The position numbers and the translations under genes were made by a program. Below the pieces are notes generated by a model. The model was given only the letters and a program-made list of their open reading frames with translations, searched no databases and had not been told where the DNA came from. 64,000 nucleotides of DNA from Anthonomus grandis grandis (Eukaryota; Arthropoda; Insecta; Coleoptera; Curculionidae), in contig NC_065567.1 of NCBI RefSeq assembly GCF_022605725.1, positions 25,833,127-25,897,126 of the forward strand, in the 5' to 3' direction. Position 1 is the first letter of the stretch, and every line of letters starts with the position of its first letter. Of the stretch, positions 24,297 through 35,192 are shown in pieces.

Positions 24297-25690
24297 GAAA
24301 AATGGCATTAGACACAACTTTACTAAAACTTCTGTAGTATAATATTTTTTTACTTAAAGGCGCATTTTATGGGTAAAATCCATCCTAAGGAATCCCTCTA
24401 CACTATCTTAAAATAAACACAAAAATTCTTAAAGTGTATTTCTGTTTTGGTCCTACTAGAACCGTCCCTTGTAAATCTGAGTGTAACTCAAAAAGTTCTT
24501 TAGCTAAGGAAATTATTCATACATGAAATTGTTCTCTAAAAATTGCTCTAACTCATACGAATGCCTTAAATAGTTTTTAATTTTTCTTGAATAAAAGTAA
24601 AAATATAATCAAATGTTTCATACATGACAATTAAAAACGCCATTAGGCACAGCTCAACCAAAATTGCCATAGCATAATTAATTTTTTACTTAAAGGCTCA
24701 TTTTATAGGTAAAATCCGTTCCAAAGAATCCCTCTGCAGTATCGTAAAATAAACACAAACATTCATAAAGTGTATTCGTATTTTTGTTTTGTTCCAACTA
24801 AAACCGTCCCTTGCATAACTGAGTGTAACTCAAAAAGTTCTTTAGCTAAAAAAATTGTTCATACATAAAATTATTCTCTAAGAATGGCTCTAACTTAGAG
24901 TGAAAATCTCATACGAATGCCTTAAATAGTTTTTGAATTATCTTTCATTAAAATAAAAATATAATCAAATGTTTTATCTATGACAATTAAAAATGCCATT
25001 ACGCACAGCTCAACCAAAATTACCATAGCATAATTAATTTTTTACTTAAAGGCTCATTTTATAGGTAAATCCGTTCCAAAGAATCCCTCTGCAGTATCGT
25101 AAAATAAACACAAACATTCATAAAGTGTATTCGTATTTTTGTTTTGGTCCAACTAGAACCGTCCCTTGTAAAACTGAGTGTAACTCAAAAAGTTCTTTAG
25201 CTAAGGAAATTATTCATACATGAAATTGTTCTCTAAAAATTGCTCTAACTCATACGAATGCCTTAAATAGTTTTTGAATTATCTTGCATTAAAGTGAAAA
25301 TAAAATCAAATGTTTCATCTATGATGATTAGAAGCGTCATTAGACACAGCTCAATTAAAATTGCTATAGCATAATTAATTTTTTACTTAGAGGCGCATTT
25401 TATAGGTAAAATCCATCCCAAGGAATCCCTCTACACTATTTTAAAATAAACACAAAAATTCATTAAGTGTATCCATACTTCTGTTTTGATCCTATTAGAA
25501 CCGTCCCTTGTAAATCTGAGTGTATCTCGAAAAGTTCTTTAGCTAAAAAAAGTTTTCATACATGAAATTGTTTACTAAGAATTACTCTAACTTATGGTAA
25601 AAATCTCATAAGAATGCCTTGGATATTTTTTGAGTTATCTTGCTTTAAAATAAAACTTTTGTCAAAGAAATTGATGTTAGACATAGCATG
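24297..25690. repeat. Tandem array of about 340 bp, four units
   Basis: Using the anchor TACTTAAAGGC, units are at 24351, 24687, 25043 and 25384, spacings of 336, 356 and 341 bp. Shared blocks include GGAATCCCTCT-CA-TAT, AAAGTGTATT-GTATTT, AGAACCGTCCCTTG, CTGAGTGTAACTCAAAAAGT and GAATGCCTTAAATAGTTTTT. Units 2 and 3 are the most alike and the last is the most diverged. Confidence 0.9.
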
Positions 25691-28147
25691 CCCAAATTGG
25701 CTATAGCTTATTAATTTTTTGGCTTTTAGTGGTAAAATTGTCAAATCAAAATTTGATTTTCCACATATTAAAAACACATAAATATTTAAATAAAATGCGA
25801 AGATTTACTATACCGGTCTGGCAAATAGGTGGAGGATCTTAAGTGCGGTCACAGGTTAAAAGGAAAACGATAGTGTTACCCTTGCTCGTATTTTGCGTGC
25901 AATGATTAAACATTGTTGTATTTTTTTTAATTGATCCATTGCCTGAATTTATGTTGCACTCTAGGCAGAAATTTGCCCTACCTGTATATTTTTTTAGTGC
26001 ATCAAGTACTTAAGTGAATTTTGAGTTCGTTATTATTGCACATGTTAGGGTAAACTACATAATTGTTGATCTTTGAAGGAATCTACACAATGCGTTATTG
26101 TTTGGGTTCAAAGGTAAGATAGCATATGCTTGTATAATGAATACTTTTTAAATTAAAACATGTTACAAAAAAATTACAATAAATTAAAAGGAGGTTGCAG
26201 ACTTTAGGTTCAGTTCAGTCAGTGTAAATAATAGGAACGTAAATAATAAAATTGAAACTTAATATAAACGAACAATTTCGTCATCAATTTTGGCAAAAAC
26301 ATAAATAAAAAATAACGTAAAATCATAAAGAAACTGTACAATAGAAGAATTAAAAATAACAATTAACTTAATGTAAAGAAATGAAATATTCACGTTTTAA
26401 CATTGAAATATCGAAGAATTGGATTTCGTAATTCGAATTTTTAACGAAACTTAAGACGTTATGCTCTTTTGCATTAATTATATTTAAACCCTTTTGATTG
26501 CTTATAAAGTTAAAAGTACAACTATAGCTTATTCTAATGGTTAGATAGAATTTTAATTTTTCATTTTTTTTTCTTATCTTTTTCTCCTTTAGGATTTTTC
26601 TCTTTTTATAACTTATTTTCTGTCCTTTTTTGTTATCTTTCTTCTTTTGCTTTTTCCTTTTGTTTTTTTTTTATTTCTTCTTTATCTGTTTTAATTTTTT
26701 TCCATTGCGTTGATGTTGTAATTCATGACCTATTTACCTTTTTTTAGTCAACATAATAATTTTTTTTAAAAAGAGTCAGGTTGGTTAAGTATAATATCTT
26801 CCTTGATTACCTTCAATTTTATTATTTAATACACAAATGGGTTATTCTTCAGGTACGATAAGTGGGATATCTTCTATTTTTACAATTCAATAATCATCTT
26901 GTGTTAAATTAATGGAAATAAATAAAATGTCTTGTATTATGGTATCTGCAATATATTAAATATTTTTGGAACAATCTAAAAGTGTATCAGATTACGAATT
27001 AGGAATATAACGTAATGTTGATGAATGGGATTCAGTTATATCTATACAGCCTTCTCTTCATTATTAGTATGCACAATTCTATTGCTCTAATTTTGACTTT
27101 ATTAAATTGCAACCTGGAGAAACTTTCAAAAACACACAATTTTTAAGTAAAAACGTCTTACGACTTTAAGGCTGACTATGTCGCTAAACTGTATTTTTAT
27201 TATTTTAAATAAATGTGCAAATTTCCCTGACTTTAATAAAACGTATAAAAGCCTAGAAACTTAAGCAGAAGGCTTAATATCAGTCTTCAAATATTATTAT
27301 AGAGGCCAATTACTGTACAGTTTAGCTCACTGTTTAATAAATAAATGGTCTTCAAAGATTGTTGTTGCGTTTTACATGCAAAGAACTACGACTTGACTTT
27401 CTCGCTAAAACTTATATTATGTACATTTAATGTTTTTCTTTATTTAAAGATATAAAAGTATGCACTTAAACCAAATTTATGAATATAAAATGTTATGTGG
27501 AACCAATTGAGGTTTAAGCGCTTGCCCTAAGAATGTCTTGGCTCATAACCCGTTTATGGATACAGTGAATGTTATTGGAGCATTGCTGCAATATTTACGA
27601 TACTATGAAATTTTAAGTGGCCCCATTGACATAGCGTGAAAATTAAATTGGGGGGGACTTAGTTCGAACAACGAAAAATCTACTTAAATCGCGGTTCAAT
27701 TTCGATGTAAATAGCATCTTGATAAACGATCGTTTGTTGTCAATTTTTCAAAATTAAAACATCCAGAGAAATAAACTGAGTGATCGAAATCGATGTTTTA
27801 GTATCCGGTGACGTCAGATTGTCAGAAAACGCAGGGGTGATCTGGCATAGCTATGTAGAGATCCATCTATCACAGGCCGGGCGGCATTGTAATACGACGA
27901 TATCAGACTAACAGCTTGCGTTAAATTATTTCCAATATCTGCCAAAGTGGGTCGATCTTTAAGTATACGGGTTTAGTTAAGTGTTTTATGGCGTAATTTA
28001 CTGAAAAATTACTCAACGGCGTGATTCGCAATTTCGTAAAATAAGGTTAATCGTGCCCTAGTGAATTATGAACTTTAACTGCTGTCGTTAAGCGTTTTGC
28101 ATAACAACCCTTCTAACAAATTGAGTAAAAGTTGTTACAAATTTATA
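25691..28147. other. Gene-free stretch with a long pyrimidine tract
   Basis: No coding domain seen. A strongly T/C-rich strand runs from about 26545 to 26715 (runs such as CTTATCTTTTTCTCCTTTAG). It could serve as a polypyrimidine tract, but no following conserved exon is visible. 27640-28060 is more balanced in composition and looks unique. Confidence 0.4.
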
Positions 28148-28470
28148 CAGCGTGACCAAAAAGTCTGGCAAAATATCTTTTATAGGTAAACGAATTAACT
28201 GGGTGAAAAACACTCGGACATCTGAATTTTATTTAATTTTTTTTTAATATATAGGGTGTGCCAAGAAGACTTGGCAGCTGTCAAATTTATTTTTTTAAAT
28301 AGAACACCCCATTTATTAATGCATTTTTGGATTTTATGATAAATTCTAAACACCCTATACCAATCTTGAACTGTCTTCGAAATATCAACAATTGAAAATA
28401 AATATTTTTAAAAACTTTACCAGGCTGTAAAATCTAAATGATTTAACTTGGAGAAATACGGGTTACTCTT
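28148..28470. mobile_element. Left arm of a mariner-like element (long inverted repeat)
   Basis: After a TA at 28146-28147 the sequence CAGCGTGACCAAAAAGTCTG is matched, in reverse complement, by the right arm ending at 32209. The matching continues deeper: AATGCATTTTTGGATTTTATGATAAA and the TTTTTAAAAACTTTACC-GGCTGT block at 28300-28460 are inverted at 32041-32190. A further TAGGGTGTGCCAAG end-like motif at about 28253 suggests two related ends have been stacked. Confidence 0.6.
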
Positions 28471-28599
28471 TTGCTGTCTTAGTTTTTCATAAGTTAACGT
28501 TTAACAATAACTTTAGATTTAACTGAAGTCAAAAAACTTGTCAAGCAAATAACGCCCTTCTTTAATAAATAGAAACTTTGGTACAAAGCAAAACTATTT

Positions 28600-28830
28600 A
28601 GTTAAATGTTCAAAATAATTTCCTTGCACTTCCTGATAATACGCAACGTTGAAATAAAATTTGTCCATAACGTTTCGAATCATTTCTGGTATAATTTGGC
28701 CCCCTTCATTTGTTATGCATTATTTTAAGTGTTTAGTGACAAATACTCTATTTTTCAAAGGTCCCCAAAAAAAGTAATCTAAAGGAGAGAGGTCTGGAGA
28801 CCTACCTGGCTATTCTATGATACCCCTTGC
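28600..28830 (-). pseudogene. Tc1/mariner-superfamily transposase, C-terminal remnant
   Basis: Read on the minus strand, with frame jumps, this gives GRSPDLSPLDYFFWG followed by LKNRVFVTKHL and, further on, an EMIRNVMDKFYFNV-like helix. The PDLSPLDYFFWG block is the signature around the third catalytic acidic residue of IS630/Tc1/mariner transposases. Several stops and frameshifts make it a dead fragment. The amino-terminal half of a similar transposase lies at 30290-30960 on the other strand. Confidence 0.6.
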
Positions 28831-28924
28831 TCTGCCTACACAATAGTTAAATAAACGTTTAATTTTGGTTTACAAAGTTTACATTTGTGGTTGAACTTCA
28901 ACAATAGTATTGTTGAATTGTATT

Positions 28925-29332
28925 AATGAAGATTAAAATATGCTATATCTTGTGGCCCAAAAGCTGCTCTTAAAAATTAACCCTACTAAATCAATTGGCA
29001 TTCTTTTTTGTAGTGATAATCACCGAGCATATATCTTGGAAAATTTAAATTTGCGTTTAAACAATATAATTATATCGTTTAAAACATCTGCTAAAAATTC
29101 AGGGCTTATTATCGATAATAAACTAAGATTTAAAGAGCATGTCAATTTTAAGTTAAGAAATGGATATTGTGCTCTGAAGTCTATATTTTCTGTCAGGCAT
29201 TCTTTAAGCCCTAAAATTAAAATACTGTCATGTGATTCCTTGGTGTTATTACCATTAAACTTTTGTGACATCATCTATGGCCTCTGTCTTGATTATTCTG
29301 ATGCGGCAAAAAATCAGAAGATGATTATGTGA
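28925..29332 (+). pseudogene. Non-LTR retrotransposon RT fragment, internally deleted
   Basis: The frame covers a little more of the RT than the copy at position 1: LLLKINPTKSIGILFC, then SAKNSGLIIDNKLRFKEHV, then SLVLLPLNFCDIIYG. The N-P-x-K-S-x-x-x-x-F block matches RT domain 7 of CR1/Jockey-type elements. Coding stops soon after the NFCD box, whereas the copy at 1-627 continues about 120 codons beyond that box, so the C-terminus has been lost to a deletion near 29320-29340. A plausible 5' truncation point is near 28925, beside the mariner remnant. Confidence 0.7.
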
Positions 29333-29536
29333 TGTAATTTATTATTAAGCGTATGTAATCTGTAGTATTTACTAGGCTTCAATAGAATTCAGGCACTATT
29401 TTATTAAATGGTCCTGAAAGTCTAAATTAATGGCCCGTTAGTTACCATATAATTAATTAGTTTTAGCGCTTATGTATAATTTATAATGTATTATTTTGGT
29501 AACTTATAAACGTATTATTATTATTATTATTAAATA
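29333..29536 (+). mobile_element. 3' UTR and (ATT)n tail of the third retrotransposon fragment
   Basis: The block GGCTTCAATAGAATTCAGGC, then GGTCCTGAAAGTCT and GGCCCGTTAGTTACC, is homologous to the UTR at 885-960. It ends with ATT repeats at about 29516-29531. Confidence 0.65.
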
Positions 29537-30150
29537 TCGGATAAAATGTCTGCGTTGCTTTCGAGAAGTGAAATAGGGTTTTTTCACGTTTTACTTGAAA
29601 ACCTTAAGGTTATGTGAGAAAAGTATAGATATAAAAAATATATATCTTTTTTCTCAGGCAATTATTTTCCGCAAAAAAAAATCACTTTTCGTTAACCTTA
29701 CCCTTAACCCCCCCACCCACCCCACCCAATTTACCAGTAAGAAATTCTCTTAAAAAATTATTGTTTTCCGAAAATAATACGCATGAATAGCTGGTTTCGT
29801 CATTTATATCCGATCTAATAACACAGTTTGTTAACTTAAATTTGATATAATTATATATATGTATATTAATAAATTTTTAATACAAAACAGTCCTATTAGA
29901 TTGGATATTATGGATGAAAAACAGTGATTTTTCAAAAGAATTTCTTAGTGGCTACATATTTGGGGTGGGTGGGGGGGGTAAAGGTTCTGTTAATGAAAAA
30001 CAATGCTTTTGCAGAAAATATATAATTAATTTAATAACACTGTTTATTTAAATTTGATATAATTTTAATATAAATAACTATTTAATATAAAAATAGCGTT
30101 ATTAGATTGGATAATATGGACGAAAAACAGTGATTTTTTAAAATTAATAA
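29537..30150 (+). mobile_element. Quadruplex-motif palindromic element, copy A (truncated)
   Basis: The copy begins with ATATCGGATAAAATGTCTGC (compare 34397) and GTTTTTTCACGTTTTACTTG (compare 34678). Inside, a C-rich run at 29708-29727 and its complement GGGGTGGGTGGGGGGGG at 29962-29978 bracket an inverted repeat of about 250 bp centred on an AT-rich core. The copy stops being recognisable near 30150, where a mariner-like fragment begins. Confidence 0.65.
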
Positions 30151-30960
30151 AATTGAAAATCAAAATTTTTAAAAACTTTACTAGGATTTAAAATCTGAAT
30201 TATTTAACTTTCGGTACTTGTTTATGTCACAGGTGGGACACTTTGATTTTGATTAATAGATTTGACGTCTTCGCTAAGTTCAATATTTTCCGAAATGGCT
30301 CAATTAAATGAAACAGAGAAATAAACATTAATGAGGTCAAGGGGTCGTTAATTTATATATTTCTAAATCGAAATCCAACTACTTCATCAACTGCTCAGAA
30401 AGTAGTAAGAAGGTTCTACGAAACTGGTAGCATTAAATAAAGGACTAGATTTGGTGGCCTAAAATCCTCAACAAATGACAAAAAAAAGTGCAAGAAAGAA
30501 GTTTTTCAATGTTTCCTTGAAAATCCCTACTGTTCGTTGCGAAAACCATCAGTTGAAGTAATTTAAAACAAAATAAATTCCCTTTTTATCAAATTCACTT
30601 GGTGCAAGAACTTTTGGAAGATGATTTTGACAGGAGGGTCGAATTTTATGAAACAATTATGACAAAACTAGTTTATGCTTCATGGCATTTTAAACCGCCA
30701 AAATTGCAGGTACTGGATCGATAAAAATCCACATTGGATGCGGGAAGTACGTACCCCAGTATCCCTAAAAATTTAATAATGTGTCGGTTGCGATATTTGG
30801 AGTCCACATAATTGGCCCGTACTTTATTGAGGGAAACCAGACTTAGTGTGTAGAAATGCTTTAAAACCGCAAACAAGTATGGTTTCAATCAGATGGAGCT
30901 CCTGTGCACTATAGTTCAGGTGCTTGATTATATAAATTTTACTTTTCCAAATAGATGGAT
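30150..30960 (+). pseudogene. Mariner-like transposase, amino-terminal and central remnant
   Basis: From about 30290 (ATGGCTCAATTAAATGA) the + strand gives a helix-turn-helix-like region interrupted by stops. Further on come HLVQELLEDDFDRRVEFYE and, after a degenerate middle, QVWFQSDGAPVHYS. DDFDRRVEFCE-type and QxDGAPxHY blocks are hallmarks of insect mariner/IS630 transposases, the latter holding the second catalytic D. Stops and frameshifts occur throughout. The block TTTTTAAAAACTTTACTAGG at about 30158-30177 matches the subterminal repeat at 28410-28432, so the 5' end of the element is probably just upstream. The third acidic motif is missing here. Confidence 0.65.
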
Positions 30961-30961
30961 A

Positions 30962-31997
30962 GCCAAGCACATCATATATTATTACTGTTAAATATATATT
31001 TATTTAACAATTTTTTAGTAAATATTTGGTTTTGATATATTTATCAACCGTATTTGGTTAAAGTATATTTATTAAAATATAAAATATATGTATATCATAT
31101 ACTATTCTGTCTACAAAATGGAGAAAATTTCGACATTTAAAAAATTGACACGGGATTTACATATTTAGTTTTTAAACTCGATTAATACATCTTAAATATT
31201 TGATGAAATTCTTTTAAAAAATCACTGTTTTTTGTCCATATTATCTAATCCAATACTGCTGTTTTTATACTAAATATTTATATAAAATATTATATCAAAT
31301 TTAAATAAACAATGTTATTTAATTAAATATTGCATATATATTTTTCGCAAAAACATTGTTTTTCATCAACACAACCCTTACCCCCCCCCACCCACCCCAA
31401 ACATTTGTCTAGTAAGAAATTCTTTTAGGAAATCGCTGATTTTCATCCATAATATCCAATCTAATAGCATTGTTTTATATTAAAAATGTATTAATATACA
31501 TTTGTATAATTATATTAAATTTAAATAAACAGTGTTATTAGATTAAATATATATTTGCTGCAAAAACATTGTTTTTTATTAACACAACCCTTACCCCCGC
31601 CCACCCACCCCAAACATTTGCCCAGTAACTAATTATTTTGAAAAATCACCGTATTTCGTCCATAGTCTACAATTTAGCACTGTTTTTGTATTAAATATTT
31701 ATTAATATACATATATAACAAACTGTGTTATAAGATTGGATATTAATGACGAAACCAACTATTATTCATGCGTATTGTTTTCGGAAAACAATGATTTTTG
31801 AAAACAATTTCTTACTGGTAAATTGTGTGGGGTCGGTGGGGGGGTAAGGGTAGAGTTAATGAAAAACGATTTTTTTTTTAATTTAAGGCAATAAAAAATT
31901 CATTAGTTTTTGTCTCTATATTTTTTTCACATAATTTTAAGGTTTTCGAGTAAAACGTGAAGAAATCCTATTTTACTTTTCGAAAGCAACGCAAAAA
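30962..31997 (-). mobile_element. Quadruplex-motif palindromic element, copy B (reverse orientation)
   Basis: The left edge, GCCAAGCACATCATATATTA, matches the reverse complement of the right terminus of copy C (37700-37726). The segment at 31020-31200 matches 37490-37640 in reverse. C-rich runs at 31381-31398 and 31593-31611 and a G-rich run at 31828-31844 lie inside. The right edge near 31925-31997 (TTTTCGAGTAAAACGTGAAG ... TTTTCGAAAGCAACGC) is the reverse complement of the left part of copies A and C. Confidence 0.65.
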
Positions 31998-32209
31998 TGT
32001 ACACATGTATATAAAGAGTAATCCGTATTTCTCTAAATTAAATCATTTAGAATTTACAGCCTGATAAAGTTTTTAAAAATTTTTGTTTTCAATTGTTGAT
32101 GTTTAGAAAACAGTTCAAGATTGATATAGGATGTTATACATGAAATGTGTTTAGACTTTATCATAAAATCCAAAAATGCATTAATTTTCCAGACTTTTTG
32201 GACACATTG
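31998..32209. mobile_element. Right arm of the mariner-like element
   Basis: This is the inverted counterpart of 28148-28470. It ends TTCCAGACTTTTTGGACACA-TTG at 32209, followed by TA at 32210-32211. The pair would define a nested element of about 4 kb (28148-32209) into which the retrotransposon end and quadruplex elements were inserted, though later rearrangement is also possible. Confidence 0.5.
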
Positions 32210-32211
32210 TA

Positions 32212-32994
32212 TAACATTTAATTTTTTTATTACAAGTAAATTGTATATTATGTTCTTGGACGTTGAATTATGGCTAATCCTTAACAACCATAAAACAGCA
32301 AATTATGCATAACTTCGTATTATTAATATTTAGTTAGTTAATACTATTAATTACTTACAGGCTCCAAATAAATTTCCCCGTAAATACCAAAATGTGTAAT
32401 ACTACTTATTCCCCAGGATAAATGGGTGTAAGTCTCTATATCCCATTCCAGAATATAGGCCCCCCCACTTAAAACTGCTAGGGGCTAATTCTTAGGATTA
32501 CCGCATATTACTGCAGCAAATCCTGTTATTTCCATTAAGCTTAGCTATAGATAATTGATTATGTTAGACACCATTTGGTAAATGAACAAAAACCCAGGGA
32601 GGCATAAAGGATGTATAATATGAGATATTTTGCATCGACCTGAGATCGAATAATACTGTTTTAGATGCAAAACAGGATATCGGCAATATATCTGTAAAAT
32701 CGAATGGCATCGGCATTGGCCTGCTAAAATCGTGCTGGATGTCGGCTGGATCGGATGGGGACTGGGGCTCATTTGCAACCAGAGAAAGGCATTAGCTTAG
32801 CGGTATAGACGCGTTTACCATCTGGTTTCTAAGTCCCAATATAGTGCATTCACGGTGTCCGACGCTGTCCGGTTTAATTAAATCTATTGCTGTATTCCAA
32901 GATAATGGATGTCTGCATTATAACGTTCCGGTATTTCGTTTCACTTATTTAAGCAACGTTTTTCTGGTTGTTAGGACAGTTTTACTTTTAAGAA
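32212..32994. other. Mixed sequence with a possible tRNA-derived SINE head
   Basis: No coding domain is seen. The interval 32545-32800 is comparatively GC-rich. At 32793-32805 TAGCTTAGCGGTA fits the RNA polymerase III A-box pattern (TRGCNNAGYNGG), and 32824-32836 GGTTTCTAAGTCC is a degenerate B box at tRNA-like distance. I therefore suspect a tRNA-related SINE starting near 32786. No second copy in the window confirms it. Confidence 0.35.
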
Positions 32995-33600
32995 TTTTTA
33001 GTAAAAATTTAGTTGTACAGGGTGTCACAAATTACAGGGTCGGTTAAATGAAGGTAAAGTTGCGCAATTTGGAGCAATTTTTAAAAAGAGGAGAAAAAGA
33101 ATTTTTAGTAAAAATTTAGTTGAAAAAGAATTTATAAAAAGAATTTTTAGTAAAAATTTAGTTGTACAAGGTGTCACAAATTACAGGGTCGGTTAAATGA
33201 AGGTAAAGTTGCGCAATTTGGAGCAATTTTTAAAAAGAGGTTTAAAAAATTTTATAATTCGGGATACTTTCGAAGTTATCCGAAAAAAATCGAAAATTGT
33301 TAAAATCGTTTTTAGCTCCTACCGAGTTTATTTAAAGAGATATCGGAAAACTAAAAACAGTTTTTCATTGCCAGTTTTTATGCTCTACAACATTTTTTTT
33401 TTAATCATCATCAACTTTATTTTTTCTTATGGGCGCCATATTGGATTTTCTCATTTTTAAAAAGTATTTTTAATTGCCTTTAAAATGAGGTATCGCACTT
33501 GCATGTCCGATTACTCCTTCTAGTACTTCATAACATAAACATTTTCTAATCTCTTCTTTGGGACGTGACAGCGCATGTCAGCGCTTCAGAAAAGTGTGAC
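32995..33600. mobile_element. End of a CAGGGTGTC-type DNA transposon with a tandem duplication
   Basis: A block TTTAGTTGTACAGGGTGTCA ... GGTAAAGTTGCGCAATTTGG at 33007-33085 is repeated at 33157-33230, a duplication with a 150-bp offset. Downstream runs AT-rich sequence with GATATCGGAAAACTAAAAAC and GGGCGCCATATTGG blocks, resembling the inner parts of long-TIR elements. TACAGGGTGTC is the same end type as at 59801. No opposite end is found, so the element is solo or truncated. Confidence 0.5.
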
Positions 33601-34330
33601 TACTTTATGCTACTTTGTCTGAAAATTGTGATTTCCTGTTTATCCATTTATATTAAAAAATATTAGCATACCTTCAACTGAGATGGGGGTATAAGAATAA
33701 GAATTCAATTTTTCCACTTTTTATCTCGATCACTGATTTATTTTTATATTTCCCTCCTGGATTTTCTGAGCATAATTTTCTATAAAGTGAGATTGAAACG
33801 GGGATGTAAGAATGAAGATTCATCATTTTTACATTTCTATATCATGCAAATGTCAAGAAGAAAGTTAAAGTTCCTTCTAAAGCGATTTTTTTGACATAAA
33901 ATAAAATAATAAATTACTTTTCACATTTATAACCTAATTACTAAAAGTTTGCGTCAGAATTAGCGGCATTACGAATAAAAAAAAAATAAATAAATTAGTT
34001 TTCTAACTGGCTAATATCATTAGCGTCTCGCTCATTATAACTTACAACACTGGAGGTGGGTGGTGGGGAGGGAGGAACCTGAAATAAGAAAATTTTCTTT
34101 TACGTTTAGCCCCTACACTTCTAATTAATTTCATTCCATTTAGACTCGGGGAGAAGCCAGTAAATTAAAATTAGATTTATATCTGTCACCTGAAGTAATT
34201 GGAATATTTCTTCATTTACCTCGGATCGCATAATTTAATTTTGTTATTTATATTAATTCCGATTGGTTATTGAGCGATGACTTGAGTTGAGAATAAGTTT
34301 TTTCCAGTGGTCGTTTGTTAAATTGGACAC
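33601..34330. other. Gene-free stretch
   Basis: No domain, array or RNA gene seen. A purine-rich GGAGGTGGGTGGTGGGGAGG run lies at 34051-34070. Confidence 0.4.
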
Positions 34331-35192
34331 TTCCCAAGCAACACACGATGATTAAATAAACGTTTATTTTTTGATTGAATTGAGTTGAATTTAAATATCG
34401 GACAAAATGTCCGCAAGATATACGTTGAGGAATTTAATATTATGTTTAAGTTTTATTCGCGATTAACAAGAAGGTTTATTAAATGTTAATAACAGTTGAT
34501 AAATATATTAATAGTGTTAATTTAAAAATTTTGTTTTTGAACCTAATAATGAAATGTGGTCTAGAACCAAAAAAATGATTTTTTTCAAAACTTAATGAAT
34601 TATCTTAAAAAAAGGGAATATTCACTTATTTGCAATTGTCATAGCAATACGCCTTGCTTTTGAGAAATAAAATAGGGTTTTTTCACGTTTTACTCGAAAA
34701 CCTTAAGGTTATGTGAGAAAAGTATCGTTAAGAAAACTAGTTTTTTTATCACCTATTATTTTCTTAAAAATGCATTTTTTTCTTAGGTAATTATTTTACA
34801 CAAAAAAACCGTTTTTCATTAACCTTACCTTTACCCCCCCACCCACCCCATACAACTTACCAGTAAAAAATTGATTTAAAAAATCACTGTTCTCCAAAAT
34901 ATTACACATGAATACGTCATTAATATCTAATCTAATAACATAGTTTGTTTATTTAAATTTGACATAATTATAAATATGTATATTAATAAATATTTTATAT
35001 AAAAATGGTGGTATTAGATTGGATATTGTGGACAAAAAATTGTGGTTTTTTAAGAGAATTTCTTACTGGATAAATGTTTGGGGTGGGTGGGGGGTAAGGG
35101 CTGTTTTGATAGAAAACAATATTTTTGCAAAAAATATATATTTGATATTTAATTTATTAAAATTTTTGAATTAAATTTGATGTAGTTGTATA

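Noticed and set aside
30673..30888. 71-codon minus-strand frame
   Set aside because: Antisense of the plus-strand mariner-like transposase remnant.
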